From Candidatus Margulisiibacteriota bacterium (GTDB lineage: Bacteria > Margulisbacteria > Termititenacia > Termititenacales > Termititenacaceae): a DNA stretch of 14,433 bases. Below the pieces are notes generated by a model, which saw only the letters and a program-made list of their open reading frames with translations, had not been told where the DNA came from and did not search any database. The translations under genes and the position numbers were made by a program. The stretch spans positions 1-14,433 of the forward strand of contig JAITIS010000034.1 of the NCBI GenBank assembly GCA_031279305.1, written 5' to 3'. Each line of letters begins with the position of its first letter. The first letter of the stretch is position 1. Positions 6,053 to 14,433 of the stretch are shown here, piece after piece.

Positions 6053-8059
6053 CTAAAAAGTATTGCCGATATTAAAACTCAGGAAGCCGTCGGCAAATTC
6101 CCGGTACTGCGGCCAGCCGTAATCCAGCCTAATCGGCCCCATCGGCGTGATAATGCGCAGGCCGAAACCCTGCGCCGCGCCCCAGCCGTGCTGATTGGCA
6201 AAACCGCGCTCCTCATCCAGCGGATCAGCCACCGGCTTGATCGCCTGTCCGATGTCGTAAAACAGCACGCCCACAAATATTTCCGTAAAAATATACCGGT
6301 ATTCGATATTGAATATGGCGCGCTCGTTGCCTTTGGCAAAGACGGATTGGTAACCGCGCACCGTGGTGTCGCTGCCCACATAATACTGCTCCGCCGGGAA
6401 AATATCGCCCAGCTGATAATCATACATCTCGCGCAGAGCCAAAACCTGTTTTTCCGCCAGCGGGAAAAATTGGTTGAACTGCAGGCTGTAGCGGGAAGCG
6501 TTGATGCTGCCGCCGAGCAGTTTGCTGGAGTGATCCATCGAAAAAACATTATGCAGCCCGGTGGTCGGATTCATCCACTGATCGCGCGTGTCATAAGAGA
6601 TCGTGTAAGCAACCGCGCGGTCTAAATAGTCCTGCGAGCGGTCGTCTGTATTAAACACATCTTCGTAGCGGAAAGTAAAAGAATCGTAAATGTTTCTGGT
6701 GCGGCGGAAACCGACCGTGGTCGACCAGCCGTTGCGCAGTTCCCGCTGGCCGGAGAGATAATTGTAGCCGTAAGTCGACCACAAGCGGCCGGTAAAAGAA
6801 GTTTTATTGTCCCACATCCAGGGATTGTGGTAGCGGATCTGGTAGGAAGTGATCCGCTCCGCAAACTGCGATTTAAGCAGGAGCGACTGGCCGGAACCCA
6901 TCACGTTATCCAACATCAGATCGATGAAGCCAAACCAGCCCTGCACCTGTCCGTAGCCGCCGCCGAAATTGATCGAGCTGGTCTTTTTTTCTTCGACCCT
7001 AATATCCAGATCGATCAGGCCGGTCTCTTCATTGAAATGAATATCCGGCGCCAGCGCGGCAAAATAATTGAGATTGTAGATATTGCGCAAATCTTCGCGC
7101 AGAACAGCGGCGTTAAAAATATCGCCGGAGCGCATATCCATTTCCCTGGCGATAACCTTTTCCTGCGTGACAGCATTGCCGAGAATGCGGATAGCGCCGA
7201 CCCTGCCCTCGGTGATCCGGTAGGTCAGCGTGTAATTATTGGCGGAGGACGGACGCTCCACCGAGTCAATGCGGGCAAAAACATAATCTTTGTCCCGGTA
7301 CAGCTTTTCCAAGGCGACCAAGTCTTTTTGCATCTGGCGAACGGCCAGCACCGCGCCAGGCCTAAGCTCCAGCGCCGCGCTAAGCTCCGCGTCAGACAGC
7401 GCTTCATTGCCGGCGAAGATGATGCGGTTCAAACGGGGATTTTCCCGGATGGTGTAAACCAAAACGCTCGTCTGTCCTCTGACCAGCCGGGTGTAATCCG
7501 CCCGCTCGAAAAAACCTAGATTCAAAATGCGCTGGCGGTTGACCTCGGCGCGCAGTTCGGAATAAAAATCTCCCGGCTTGATGAGCAGCTCTTCGCGCAC
7601 AATGTTTTCGGAAACAGTTTTAAGCCCGTCAATTTTTATTTCGGCCAGCGGATAGGAAACGTTTAGCTCCGCGCGGTCGGATGCCTCATAATCCGCGCCG
7701 CGCAAGAATATTTCCGCCGGGTAAACGCCCTCCGCCAGCCCCGCCGGCAACCGGCAATAACCCGTCCATTCGCCTGGCGCGTACTCGCGCAAAACTGTCC
7801 GGACGCCATTGACGCTCACTTCCGCGGCGGTTATGCGCGGCTCCAGTGTTTTGATCTCAAAAGTCACGGTCTGGCCGGGGGCATAAAGGCTGTCCAGCTC
7901 ATACTGCAGAGGGGCGGGATTGGCGTCTGAATAATCCGGCGCCTCCAGCGACAAACCGCGCAGGGGATTGCCGGAAACAGGGCCGGGCGCCAGCAGAGCA
8001 TCTTCCAGCGCAGACCAGCCGGCGCTCAAAAGCATTAAGACAACAAGCCATTTGCGCAT
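6053..8059 (-). CDS. bamA: Outer-membrane protein assembly factor BamA with an extra N-terminal Ig-like domain
   Basis: BamA is the core Omp85 barrel that inserts beta-barrel proteins into the outer membrane. Residues 1-16 are a signal peptide. Residues about 45-134 look like an Ig-type beta sandwich (EVSVNGVRTVL, GEWTGYCRLPAGLAEGVYPAEIFL), which standard BamA proteins lack. Three POTRA domains follow (about 138-207, 210-286, 287-357), then a barrel from about 362 to 668. VRGY at 567-570 is the conserved loop-6 motif, and the last residue is Phe, the usual barrel signal. Length is 668 aa with three POTRAs rather than the five of E. coli BamA. The gene has no convincing ribosome binding site, but a good promoter ends only a few bases before the ATG, so a leaderless message is likely. 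It follows the other Omp85 gene by 63 bases. Confidence 0.92.
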   Translation of the reverse strand: MRKWLVVLMLLSAGWSALEDALLAPGPVSGNPLRGLSLEAPDYSDANPAPLQYELDSLYAPGQTVTFEIKTLEPRITAAEVSVNGVRTVLREYAPGEWTGYCRLPAGLAEGVYPAEIFLRGADYEASDRAELNVSYPLAEIKIDGLKTVSENIVREELLIKPGDFYSELRAEVNRQRILNLGFFERADYTRLVRGQTSVLVYTIRENPRLNRIIFAGNEALSDAELSAALELRPGAVLAVRQMQKDLVALEKLYRDKDYVFARIDSVERPSSANNYTLTYRITEGRVGAIRILGNAVTQEKVIAREMDMRSGDIFNAAVLREDLRNIYNLNYFAALAPDIHFNEETGLIDLDIRVEEKKTSSINFGGGYGQVQGWFGFIDLMLDNVMGSGQSLLLKSQFAERITSYQIRYHNPWMWDNKTSFTGRLWSTYGYNYLSGQRELRNGWSTTVGFRRTRNIYDSFTFRYEDVFNTDDRSQDYLDRAVAYTISYDTRDQWMNPTTGLHNVFSMDHSSKLLGGSINASRYSLQFNQFFPLAEKQVLALREMYDYQLGDIFPAEQYYVGSDTTVRGYQSVFAKGNERAIFNIEYRYIFTEIFVGVLFYDIGQAIKPVADPLDEERGFANQHGWGAAQGFGLRIITPMGPIRLDYGWPQYREFADGFLSFNIGNTF

Positions 8060-8068
8060 AACTAAAAG

Positions 8069-8097
8069 ATAATACCTGTTTTACAAAATTCTGTCAT
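8069..8097 (-). promoter_or_regulatory. Strong candidate promoter of bamA, nearly leaderless
   Basis: On the minus strand ATGACA (8092-8097) and TATTAT (8069-8074) are 17 bases apart; each differs from consensus at one position. Transcription would begin near 8062, only about 3-4 bases before the bamA ATG at 8059. This fits the absence of a ribosome binding site and gives bamA an input separate from tamB. Confidence 0.6.
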
Positions 8098-8122
8098 TTC
8101 CGCTGTATCCGATCCGCGCTGT

Positions 8123-9859
8123 TTAGAACGTATAGCCCAGACCGAAATGGAAAATCCAGTGCAGCTCGCCGCGCCCCAGATCAAAACGCAGGGGGCCGAC
8201 CGGCGTGGAAATCCGGACGCCCAGCCCGTAGCCGGACTTAAATTCTTTAACTGAAATTTCCGGCGAGGCAAAGGCATTGCCCCAGTCGTAGAACAGCACG
8301 CCCTGCCAGTATTCATTAAATATGTAGCGGTATTCGGCGTTGAGCAGGATCATTTTGGGGCCGACGGCAAAAGGCTCGGTGTCGGCGTAGCCGCGCACCG
8401 TGGAGCTGCCGCCCATAGCGTATTCCTCGCCCTCCAGAATATTCCGGTCCCGCGCGGAAACATAAGCGCCGCCGCGGTAATTGAGGCCGATGATATGATT
8501 GCGCTCCGTCAGCGGCATAAACCGCGAGTACTGCAGTTCATTGCGGTGAAAATCCACGCCGCCGAAATCAAAAAGCGGGCTGTTCAAAAACTCCAGCCGC
8601 CCGCCTTTTTCCAGACGCGCCTGAAAAATATCGCCGTCGAGAACTATGCCGGTTTCGCCCAGATAGCTCAAGCTATTGTAAGTGTACACCGCCGAAAGCG
8701 AGCGCTTGAGATAATGAATGTCCGGGCTGAGCAATACATCTTCCCGCACAAATTCGTCGCGGTATTCAAAGAGCAGGCCATACTGCGGGCCGAAAGGCAG
8801 CGGCATATGCAGGTCTGTGGAGAAGCCTTCGCGGCGGATAGGCAGCAAATCGTCCGCGCCGCGTTCGGGATTGCGCACCGATTCATAGCCGACGCCCAAG
8901 TAAGAAGTGGCGCCCCAGGACATCCCCCGGAAGAAAAACCAAGGATAATAATACCGCAGGCGGTAGCTGATTTTGGGCAGCGCGTCCTGCTTGCGGTATT
9001 CCTGCCCGTACTGCACGTTGATCTGGATCTGCTCGCCGGTCTTAAAAAGATTGATCAGGCTAAGCCGGGAAAAAGCAAAACGTTCCTGCGAGGTCACGCC
9101 CAGCCCCACATTCAAAAGGCTTTTTTTCTTTTCCCGCACCCGCAGGCGCAGATTTACCGCTCCGGTTTCGCCGGATGGCAGTATGTCCGGCAGGGAAACC
9201 GAGGAAAAATAACCCAGCCGGAATATGCGCTGGCGGTCGGCGTAAAGGTCTTTGCTGTTGTAAACCACGCCCTTTTGCAGGCTCATCTCCCGCAGGATCA
9301 ATTCCGTCGGGGTGTCCGTGTTGCCGGTGACCGTTATGCTGTCAATCACCGGCTCCAGCACCTGCACGCGCAGCCCGCCGCCGGAAATATCCGCCCGCTC
9401 AACCAGCGACAGCTCATAACCGTCCCGGCGGTAAAGCCGGTTTAAGCGCCGGATGTCCGCGGCCAAAGTGTTGTAATTCAGCTGCTCGCCGGGCTGGCTG
9501 AGCCAGATACGCCGGATTTTCCGCAAAGGCAGGGATTTGTTGCCGGCAAACCGCAGTTCTTGAATAACGGGATTTTCCTGCACGGTGAATATTACCCGCA
9601 AGCCCCGGTCGTAGGGCTGCAAATCCGCATTGACGGACTGAAAGCCGCCCAGCGCCATTATGCGTTTCAGGTCTTCCTGCACAACCGCGTAATCCAGCCG
9701 CTGGCCGAGTCTGGTGCGCACCGGCGCGCGCTCCAGAATATCCTCCTGGCTGTACACCGTGTTGCCGCTGACCGCCAGCGCCAGCACCGGCGCATTTAGA
9801 TAATCCCGCGCGCCGAGCAGCCCGGTCAAAAGCAGCAGGGAAAGCCAAATTTTTTTCAT
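8123..9859 (-). CDS. Second Omp85-family outer-membrane protein (BamA/TamA-like)
   Basis: The start is the second of two adjacent ATGs, six bases behind GGAG; the signal peptide MKKIWLSLLLLTGLLGA follows directly. The 578-aa product has three POTRA-type domains (about 24-97, 98-169, 170-244) and a barrel from about 248 to the C-terminal Phe. It carries STVRGYAD (VRGY at 488-491), the Omp85 loop-6 motif, and FDLGRGELHWIFHFGLGYTF at the end. It is a paralogue of the next gene (bamA) but lacks the N-terminal Ig-like domain. It comes directly behind tamB, with a ten-base gap in which the tamB stop codon lies within the ribosome binding site, so the two are very likely translated together. This suggests it is the outer-membrane partner of TamB, i.e. 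TamA-like in function. By domain count it could equally be a second BamA; sequence alone does not decide. Confidence 0.88.
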   Translation of the reverse strand: MKKIWLSLLLLTGLLGARDYLNAPVLALAVSGNTVYSQEDILERAPVRTRLGQRLDYAVVQEDLKRIMALGGFQSVNADLQPYDRGLRVIFTVQENPVIQELRFAGNKSLPLRKIRRIWLSQPGEQLNYNTLAADIRRLNRLYRRDGYELSLVERADISGGGLRVQVLEPVIDSITVTGNTDTPTELILREMSLQKGVVYNSKDLYADRQRIFRLGYFSSVSLPDILPSGETGAVNLRLRVREKKKSLLNVGLGVTSQERFAFSRLSLINLFKTGEQIQINVQYGQEYRKQDALPKISYRLRYYYPWFFFRGMSWGATSYLGVGYESVRNPERGADDLLPIRREGFSTDLHMPLPFGPQYGLLFEYRDEFVREDVLLSPDIHYLKRSLSAVYTYNSLSYLGETGIVLDGDIFQARLEKGGRLEFLNSPLFDFGGVDFHRNELQYSRFMPLTERNHIIGLNYRGGAYVSARDRNILEGEEYAMGGSSTVRGYADTEPFAVGPKMILLNAEYRYIFNEYWQGVLFYDWGNAFASPEISVKEFKSGYGLGVRISTPVGPLRFDLGRGELHWIFHFGLGYTF

Positions 9860-9869
9860 CATCCGCTCC

Positions 9870-12800
9870 TCAAAAACTATGCAGCAATTCCAGCGACAGC
9901 ACCGGAATATATTCACGCTGCATAATATCCAGCTCCTCGCCGGCGCTCAAAGACAATTCATCAAAAAAATAATCCCGCGAAATCCGCCAGGTGAGTTTGT
10001 ACGAGCTTACCGTAACATTGATGTCCTTGGTTTGTAGATTGCGGTCAAAGCTGGTGTCCACGCTAAAAAACAGGCGCTCCCGCCAGAGTTCTTTGACCAG
10101 CTCCAGACCGAACAGCGTCTCGCTGGCGGCCTCCGTTTCTGGATCAGTCCGGGAAGTGTCCTGTCCGAAATCTCGCCTGATCCGCACATCATAGAGGCCG
10201 GCGCTTTCCGCCGCCGCCCGTTCCACCGGCTTGAGCAGGGAGCGGGCCAGCAGATTGATTTCGGTGATGGTCAGGTCGCGGAGCGTATCGCGGGTCGCGT
10301 CGTTGATCGTCTGGGCGCCCGTGCCGCGGGCCAGCGCTATGGCAGACTTGATGAAAGGCGGCGAGATAGCATAAGTCAGCTCCTGAAAACTGGCCTGATC
10401 TATAGTCCGGCCGGTGTCCTGATCGCGCAGGACGTAAGGCTCGCCGTCCAGCGCATAGAGCGAGCCTTCTTTTTGGTATTTCTCAAAAGCAATCGAGGAC
10501 AGATCAAAAATCGAGCCGTTGACGAAAACCAGATAATCGCTTTCGGTGGTGACGGTCTGCGTCTCCTCGTCCAGATCAGCCGAAACCGCCAGCGGCGCCG
10601 CGGAGACTAGCCGCGTGTCGTAGACGGTGGTCTGCGCCACCAGCGTAATGCGCGGCTCCAGCGTGAATTTTTCGGAAACCGCAAATTCCAGATAATTTTC
10701 CTGCGGCCGGCGCAGGGACTGGGTCAGAAAATATTTTTCCTGCTCGCGGTATTCTAACAGCGTAAATTTCCGGTTAAGGAAACTGAGATAGCCATCCGCT
10801 AAAAAGATCCGGCCGTCGATGCGCGCAAAATTGGTTGAACCGCCGATTTTCACCGGAGGATTTTCGTCGCGCAGGCTGACATTGATCTGGTTCAAAAAAC
10901 TGGAGAATTCGCCGGTCAAAAGCAGCGAATCGCTGGACAGAGCGCGCACATCTTTGCGGATATTTAAGTTCAAGTCCAGCTGCGCGGACAGGTTTTTTTC
11001 AGACTTGACGCTGAGGTCTCTTTCCAGCCTAAAGAGATACAGCGTGCCGTCGGTAAAACCAAGGTCGCCTTTTAAGAGCGGCCCCACCGGCTCGTTTGCG
11101 CGAATCCGCCTGTCCAGAGCGGCTCTGGCCTCCGAATTTAAGGGCACCAATAAATCGCCCCGCAGGGTCAGGTCTTTTAACTCTATGCCGCCGTGGTACA
11201 GATTACGGATATCGAGCTGGCCGCGCGCATCGTCGAGGGACAGGTCGCTGCGTAAAACTAACTGCGCGGGTTTAAGCAGCGACCAGCCTTTTAAGCTGAC
11301 CGAACCGGACAGATTGAGCGGAGGCGCGTACTGGCTGCCGCTGCGCAAAAGAATTTCCAGAGCAGCTATGGTTAATTGATTGTCTTTTAGCTCAAGCGCG
11401 GCACGGCGCACCAGCGCGGATTGAAAATAATCATTGTCCAAGCTAATCCGCGTGCCGCCCAGCTCCAGTTTTTCCGCGGAAAGCAAAGGGTTGTCCAGCG
11501 TGCCGCGCAAAACCAGCGCGATATTGCCGGTGCTGTTCACCGCGTCAAGACCGCGCACGAAAGGCGTGAACAGCACGATGTCCGCGCCGCTTAAATTCAG
11601 GCGCAAATCTATGTCCTGCCGCCGGTAACGCTCGTCCCACAGGCCAAACAGCGGAAAACTGCCGGACAGGATATGGCGCGCCTCGCGTTTGTTCTGCCGC
11701 AGGCTGACTTCCTGAAAATTCAGCATCCCGTTTTCCGCGGCGGCATTGAGGCTCAGGCCTTCGTACTGCACGCCGGCGATGGACAGACCGGAAAATTCCA
11801 GATTGGCGCTGATCCGCGCGGATTCGTCCGTGCGGATTCTGGCCACGGCCAGCGCCGCCCGCTGGCCCTGCAGCGCGCCGTCTGCGATGCGCAAATCCGC
11901 CGCGATATTCAGGCTGCCGCCGCGGCTCAAAAGAGCCAGCCGGCCGCTCAATCTGCCCTCTATGTCTAACGCCAGACTTTCCGTGACCGCGGCAGAGGGC
12001 ATAAACTCCGTAAATTTCTGCAAAAGCGAATCGCCGTATTCCGTATAGAGCGGCAGTTCCGGCAGAACAGCGGGGCTGATCTGCCGGTGTTCCTGCGCGG
12101 AAACCAGCCGCTGTTTAACATCCAGATACAAATTTTCCGCGCGGCGCCAAAAATTATAGGCCGCCTTAAGGTCCGCCTCCGCGGCGGCATCCGCGCTGAC
12201 ATTCAATCTCTGCCAGAGCGGCGCATTCCCAGCCGCCAGCTTTACGTCCGCGCTACCGGTCACCAAGCTGTCCGCCAGCCTGAGCCGGCAATCCGTCAGG
12301 ACAAAATCCCCGGCACGGCCTGCGATATGGCCGGATAACTCCGGCACGCTCAGGTCTGAATAACACAGGTCCGCCGCGTTAAACGCGCCGTCCAAGGAGA
12401 ACTGTTTGTCCCGCCAAAAAAGCGCGCCGGCAAAACCCAGCCGTCCGGAGCCATCCGGAAAATATTTTTGCCAGAGCTGGCTGTCGCGCAAATCCAGCTC
12501 AGCCCGCTCGATATTTAGGGCAATATTATGCCGCGCGTCGCCGTTTAGCTCCAGCTTGAGCCACGGCTCCGGCTGGTTGTCCGCCACGCGCACCCGGTAG
12601 CTCCCGGCGGCATAATCCGCGCTGGCCAGCAGTTCCCGCCCGTTCAAAATAAGCGACACGCCAGAGGCGCGCAGTTTGTTATCCTGCCAGACAAAAGCGC
12701 CGGAAAGTCCGCCAAGCTCCTGCTGGTAAAACTCCAGCGCCGTTTCAATGTCCGCGTATCCGCGTACCGTGCCGCCATCCAGCTGAAAAGCAATATTGCC

Positions 12801-13997
12801 CGTCGCCTGCCCGGGACTGTGGAAAACAAGCTCGCCTTTATTATTTTCCAGCGACACGCTGACCGCCACATCGCCGAGGGCGGCATCCGCGTATTTTAGG
12901 TTTTCTATATTTAACTCACCTTGTTCGGCCAATCTGCTCAAAGGCCCCCGCAGGGCAAGCCGCGCCGCGCCGGCGCCGGAAATATTGTCCAGGGAGAAAT
13001 AGCGGGAATATTTTTTTTGCAGATCCAGCCCGCCTATCTCCGCCCGCATATCAAACACCGGATCGTTAACCAGCACCACCGAGCCATTTAGAGTCAGCGC
13101 CGCGTCCTGCGCGTCCGCGCGCAGATTGACAAACCGGACAGTCTGACCGCGCCAGCGTACTTCGCCGGAAATATTTTTCAGCGGCTGGAGCAAATAATCG
13201 CCCGGCTGAACCTCTGCGCCGGACAAACGCAGATCTACTTCCCCGCCGGGCACGGCATTAAGCGACACAGCCCGGATGCGCGCGTTAAGATCCGCCCGCC
13301 CGGAATGCAAACCGTAGTCCGAAAAAGACAGAACATACCAGCCGTGTTCGGCCAATCTTATATTGGCCGCGCTGACTGTCAAAGAATAACCCTGCCCGAT
13401 TTCGCCGGATAGCCTGACCGGAGTGTCCCGCCCCACCGCAGCCTCGGCGGAAAAAACAACGGCGCTGCCGTCTATATCCAGCCAGCCGTTCAAAACAGCC
13501 TGCTGATCGTAGCGGCGCGGCAGAGCGCGGCCAAAACCTTTTTCATCTATAAAACGCAAGTCGCTGTTGGCAAAAGTCACCCGCATTTTGGGCTGCGGCG
13601 TTTTTTTTCGCGGATCGGCGGGGCTGCCCGCGAATGAGTAATTCCAGTTATCCTGCCGGTCGCGTTTGACCAACAGTTTAGCGTCGTAAACTTTTATCTC
13701 GCGGATATTGGAAAGTATATCGAATCTCTGCAGAATAATATTTTTAAGGCTGTACTCGACCTCCGCCCGTCCGATCAGCGCGGCGGCAGTGCCGTCCGGC
13801 TCCGTGATTGCCACGTCGGTCAAAATGATCCGCTGGTATATATTGCCCTGCAGCCGGCCGATTGTGACGTTTTTGGAAACCAGCCCGCTTAGCTGATTTT
13901 CCAAAATGCCTTTGAAATACTGGCGGATGTCTAAGGGATTGGCCAGCGCGGCTGTGCTCAGCAGCAAAAATAAGCAAAAATAACGCCAGCGTCTCAT
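9870..13997 (-). CDS. tamB: TamB-family translocation/assembly module protein (DUF490)
   Basis: TamB-type proteins span the periplasm as a long beta-taco groove and help move phospholipid, and in some species barrel proteins, to the outer membrane. The start is MRRWRYFCLFLLLSTAALA at 13997, a signal/anchor segment; an extension further upstream would need a TTG inside a palindrome and is not believed. Downstream, DIRQYFKGILENQLSGLVSK and the NVTIGRLQG segment match the usual N-terminal AsmA/TamB opening. About 1000 residues of repeating amphipathic beta strands follow. The DUF490 end includes GRIFLADGYLSFLNRKFTL (near residue 1070), and the protein ends ELLHSF. The 1375-aa length is normal. 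No clear ribosome binding site precedes the ATG; a TAGTAT lies seven bases upstream, so a leaderless start is possible but the -35 is poor. It heads the cluster. Confidence 0.92.
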   Translation of the reverse strand: MRRWRYFCLFLLLSTAALANPLDIRQYFKGILENQLSGLVSKNVTIGRLQGNIYQRIILTDVAITEPDGTAAALIGRAEVEYSLKNIILQRFDILSNIREIKVYDAKLLVKRDRQDNWNYSFAGSPADPRKKTPQPKMRVTFANSDLRFIDEKGFGRALPRRYDQQAVLNGWLDIDGSAVVFSAEAAVGRDTPVRLSGEIGQGYSLTVSAANIRLAEHGWYVLSFSDYGLHSGRADLNARIRAVSLNAVPGGEVDLRLSGAEVQPGDYLLQPLKNISGEVRWRGQTVRFVNLRADAQDAALTLNGSVVLVNDPVFDMRAEIGGLDLQKKYSRYFSLDNISGAGAARLALRGPLSRLAEQGELNIENLKYADAALGDVAVSVSLENNKGELVFHSPGQATGNIAFQLDGGTVRGYADIETALEFYQQELGGLSGAFVWQDNKLRASGVSLILNGRELLASADYAAGSYRVRVADNQPEPWLKLELNGDARHNIALNIERAELDLRDSQLWQKYFPDGSGRLGFAGALFWRDKQFSLDGAFNAADLCYSDLSVPELSGHIAGRAGDFVLTDCRLRLADSLVTGSADVKLAAGNAPLWQRLNVSADAAAEADLKAAYNFWRRAENLYLDVKQRLVSAQEHRQISPAVLPELPLYTEYGDSLLQKFTEFMPSAAVTESLALDIEGRLSGRLALLSRGGSLNIAADLRIADGALQGQRAALAVARIRTDESARISANLEFSGLSIAGVQYEGLSLNAAAENGMLNFQEVSLRQNKREARHILSGSFPLFGLWDERYRRQDIDLRLNLSGADIVLFTPFVRGLDAVNSTGNIALVLRGTLDNPLLSAEKLELGGTRISLDNDYFQSALVRRAALELKDNQLTIAALEILLRSGSQYAPPLNLSGSVSLKGWSLLKPAQLVLRSDLSLDDARGQLDIRNLYHGGIELKDLTLRGDLLVPLNSEARAALDRRIRANEPVGPLLKGDLGFTDGTLYLFRLERDLSVKSEKNLSAQLDLNLNIRKDVRALSSDSLLLTGEFSSFLNQINVSLRDENPPVKIGGSTNFARIDGRIFLADGYLSFLNRKFTLLEYREQEKYFLTQSLRRPQENYLEFAVSEKFTLEPRITLVAQTTVYDTRLVSAAPLAVSADLDEETQTVTTESDYLVFVNGSIFDLSSIAFEKYQKEGSLYALDGEPYVLRDQDTGRTIDQASFQELTYAISPPFIKSAIALARGTGAQTINDATRDTLRDLTITEINLLARSLLKPVERAAAESAGLYDVRIRRDFGQDTSRTDPETEAASETLFGLELVKELWRERLFFSVDTSFDRNLQTKDINVTVSSYKLTWRISRDYFFDELSLSAGEELDIMQREYIPVLSLELLHSF

Positions 13998-14020
13998 TGG
14001 CGAAATACTAACAAATTTTC

Positions 14021-14029
14021 TGCTAAAAT
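14021..14029 (+). promoter_or_regulatory. Candidate extended -10 element for the plus-strand gene at 14141
   Basis: TGCTAAAAT matches an extended -10 and is identical to the string in the skp promoter on the other strand. No good -35 lies at the usual distance. Transcription would begin near 14036, and the whole palindrome at 14044-14124 would then lie in a leader of about 105 bases. Confidence 0.3.
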
Positions 14030-14043
14030 ACTGCTTGAGGCAT

Positions 14044-14124
14044 CTGGCTAACGCGAATATTATACCGCCGCGAGTAGACGGAGTACCGTGAACTCGCTTG
14101 CGGCACAATATTCGCTCTAGCCAG
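14044..14124. repeat. 81-base imperfect palindrome between divergent genes
   Basis: The arms begin CTGGCTA and end TAGCCAG. From both ends they pair over 7 bases, skip 2, then pair over 9 bases (GCGAATATT with AATATTCGC). After mismatches at 14062 and 14064 the pairing resumes with CCGC/GCGG, GCGAGT/ACTCGC and ACGG/CCGT around a four-base loop near 14082-14085. No U-run follows. The structure would form a long hairpin in RNA of either strand. It resembles the repeat at 4453-4512. Confidence 0.8.
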
Positions 14125-14140
14125 CATTTTAGGAGTATCG

Positions 14141-14433
14141 GTGAATATTTTTAAGCGGCTGGATTTTTGGCTGATCGGCGGATTTGTTTTAGTTTTCTTT
14201 TTTATCCTGCCTTGGGTGCCGGTTATCGACGGAGACACGTTTTATTATCTGGGCAAAGCCAGATATATGCTGGCCGGCGATCTTTTCAACAGCAAGGCTT
14301 TGACGGCCAAGCCGGTTTTGGGGATGTGGCTTATGGCGCTGAGCTTAAAAATCTGCGGGATCAATCTTTGCGGCCTGTATCTCTGGCACACGCTTTTGGC
14401 CGCCGGCGCGCTTTGGCTGTTTTATGCTTTTGG
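14141..14433 (+). CDS. GT-C membrane glycosyltransferase (ArnT/PMT-like), N-terminal part
   Basis: The gene starts with GTG, with AGGAG five bases before it, and runs off the right edge after 97 residues. Residues about 10-27 form a first membrane helix (WLIGGFVLVFFFILPWVP). It is followed by DGDTFYYLGKARYMLAGD (30-47): an acidic site in the first periplasmic loop followed by an aromatic/Ala helix, typical of GT-C enzymes of the PMT/ArnT superfamily. TAKPVLGMWLMAL (55-67) is the family's KPPL-like segment, and a second set of hydrophobic stretches follows (68-97). Such enzymes use polyprenyl-phosphate sugars at the periplasmic face and often modify lipid A or other surface glycans. The acceptor cannot be told from this fragment. 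It is divergent from tamB. Confidence 0.8.
   Translation, partial: MNIFKRLDFWLIGGFVLVFFFILPWVPVIDGDTFYYLGKARYMLAGDLFNSKALTAKPVLGMWLMALSLKICGINLCGLYLWHTLLAAGALWLFYAF

Noticed and set aside
8495..9445. Long plus-strand frame of 316 codons opposite the second Omp85 gene
   Set aside because: It lies opposite a gene with clear Omp85 motifs; GC-rich DNA gives long antisense frames. The same applies to 3335-4123 and 6827-7519.
13998..14108. Longer tamB reading frame from a TTG within the palindrome
   Set aside because: It would place 37 unlikely residues before a clear signal/anchor segment, and the region is a hairpin without a ribosome site.

Overview
The window looks like a piece of chromosome from a diderm (LPS-type) bacterium. 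Most of it is GC-rich, roughly 55-60% judged by eye. The minus strand carries a nearly continuous run of outer-membrane biogenesis genes, read from right to left: tamB, a first Omp85/BamA-type gene, bamA with three POTRA domains, skp/ompH, lpxD, a GT4 glycosyltransferase, a small beta-barrel protein, and a protein of unknown family. The order tamB-bamA-skp-lpxD is the arrangement known from several deep-branching diderms, such as Negativicutes, Elusimicrobia and Margulisbacteria-like lineages. I cannot name the taxon from sequence alone.

Region 1-1373 (plus strand) is clearly more AT-rich (about 40% GC). It holds the tail of one reading frame and a 403-aa protein I do not recognise. The two lie in the same frame, separated only by a TAA and three codons. 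Region 1376-2500 (minus strand) is a convergent gene whose two halves differ in base composition. Its N-terminal half is GC-rich like the chromosome, and its C-terminal half is AT-rich like the neighbouring island. It carries a possible Cys-His-Asp transglutaminase-like triad and a DxNxNGxID calcium-loop-like motif.

Region 2553-5919 (minus strand) holds the outer-membrane barrel protein, the GT4 glycosyltransferase, lpxD and skp. lpxD starts inside the skp stop codon. A long imperfect hairpin sits between lpxD and the glycosyltransferase. Region 6053-13997 holds bamA, a second Omp85 gene and tamB. bamA has its own very good promoter placed so close to the ATG that the transcript would be almost leaderless. 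The second Omp85 gene uses a ribosome binding site that overlaps the tamB stop codon. From 14141 a divergent plus-strand gene begins, an integral-membrane GT-C sugar transferase cut off by the window edge. Between it and tamB lies an 81-base imperfect palindrome that resembles the hairpin after lpxD.

Taken together the genes supply the outer membrane. TamB and the Omp85 proteins move lipid and fold barrels, Skp chaperones unfolded barrel proteins, LpxD makes the lipid A precursor, and the GT4 and GT-C enzymes probably decorate lipid or surface glycans. No tRNA, rRNA, CRISPR array, transposase or integrase was seen.
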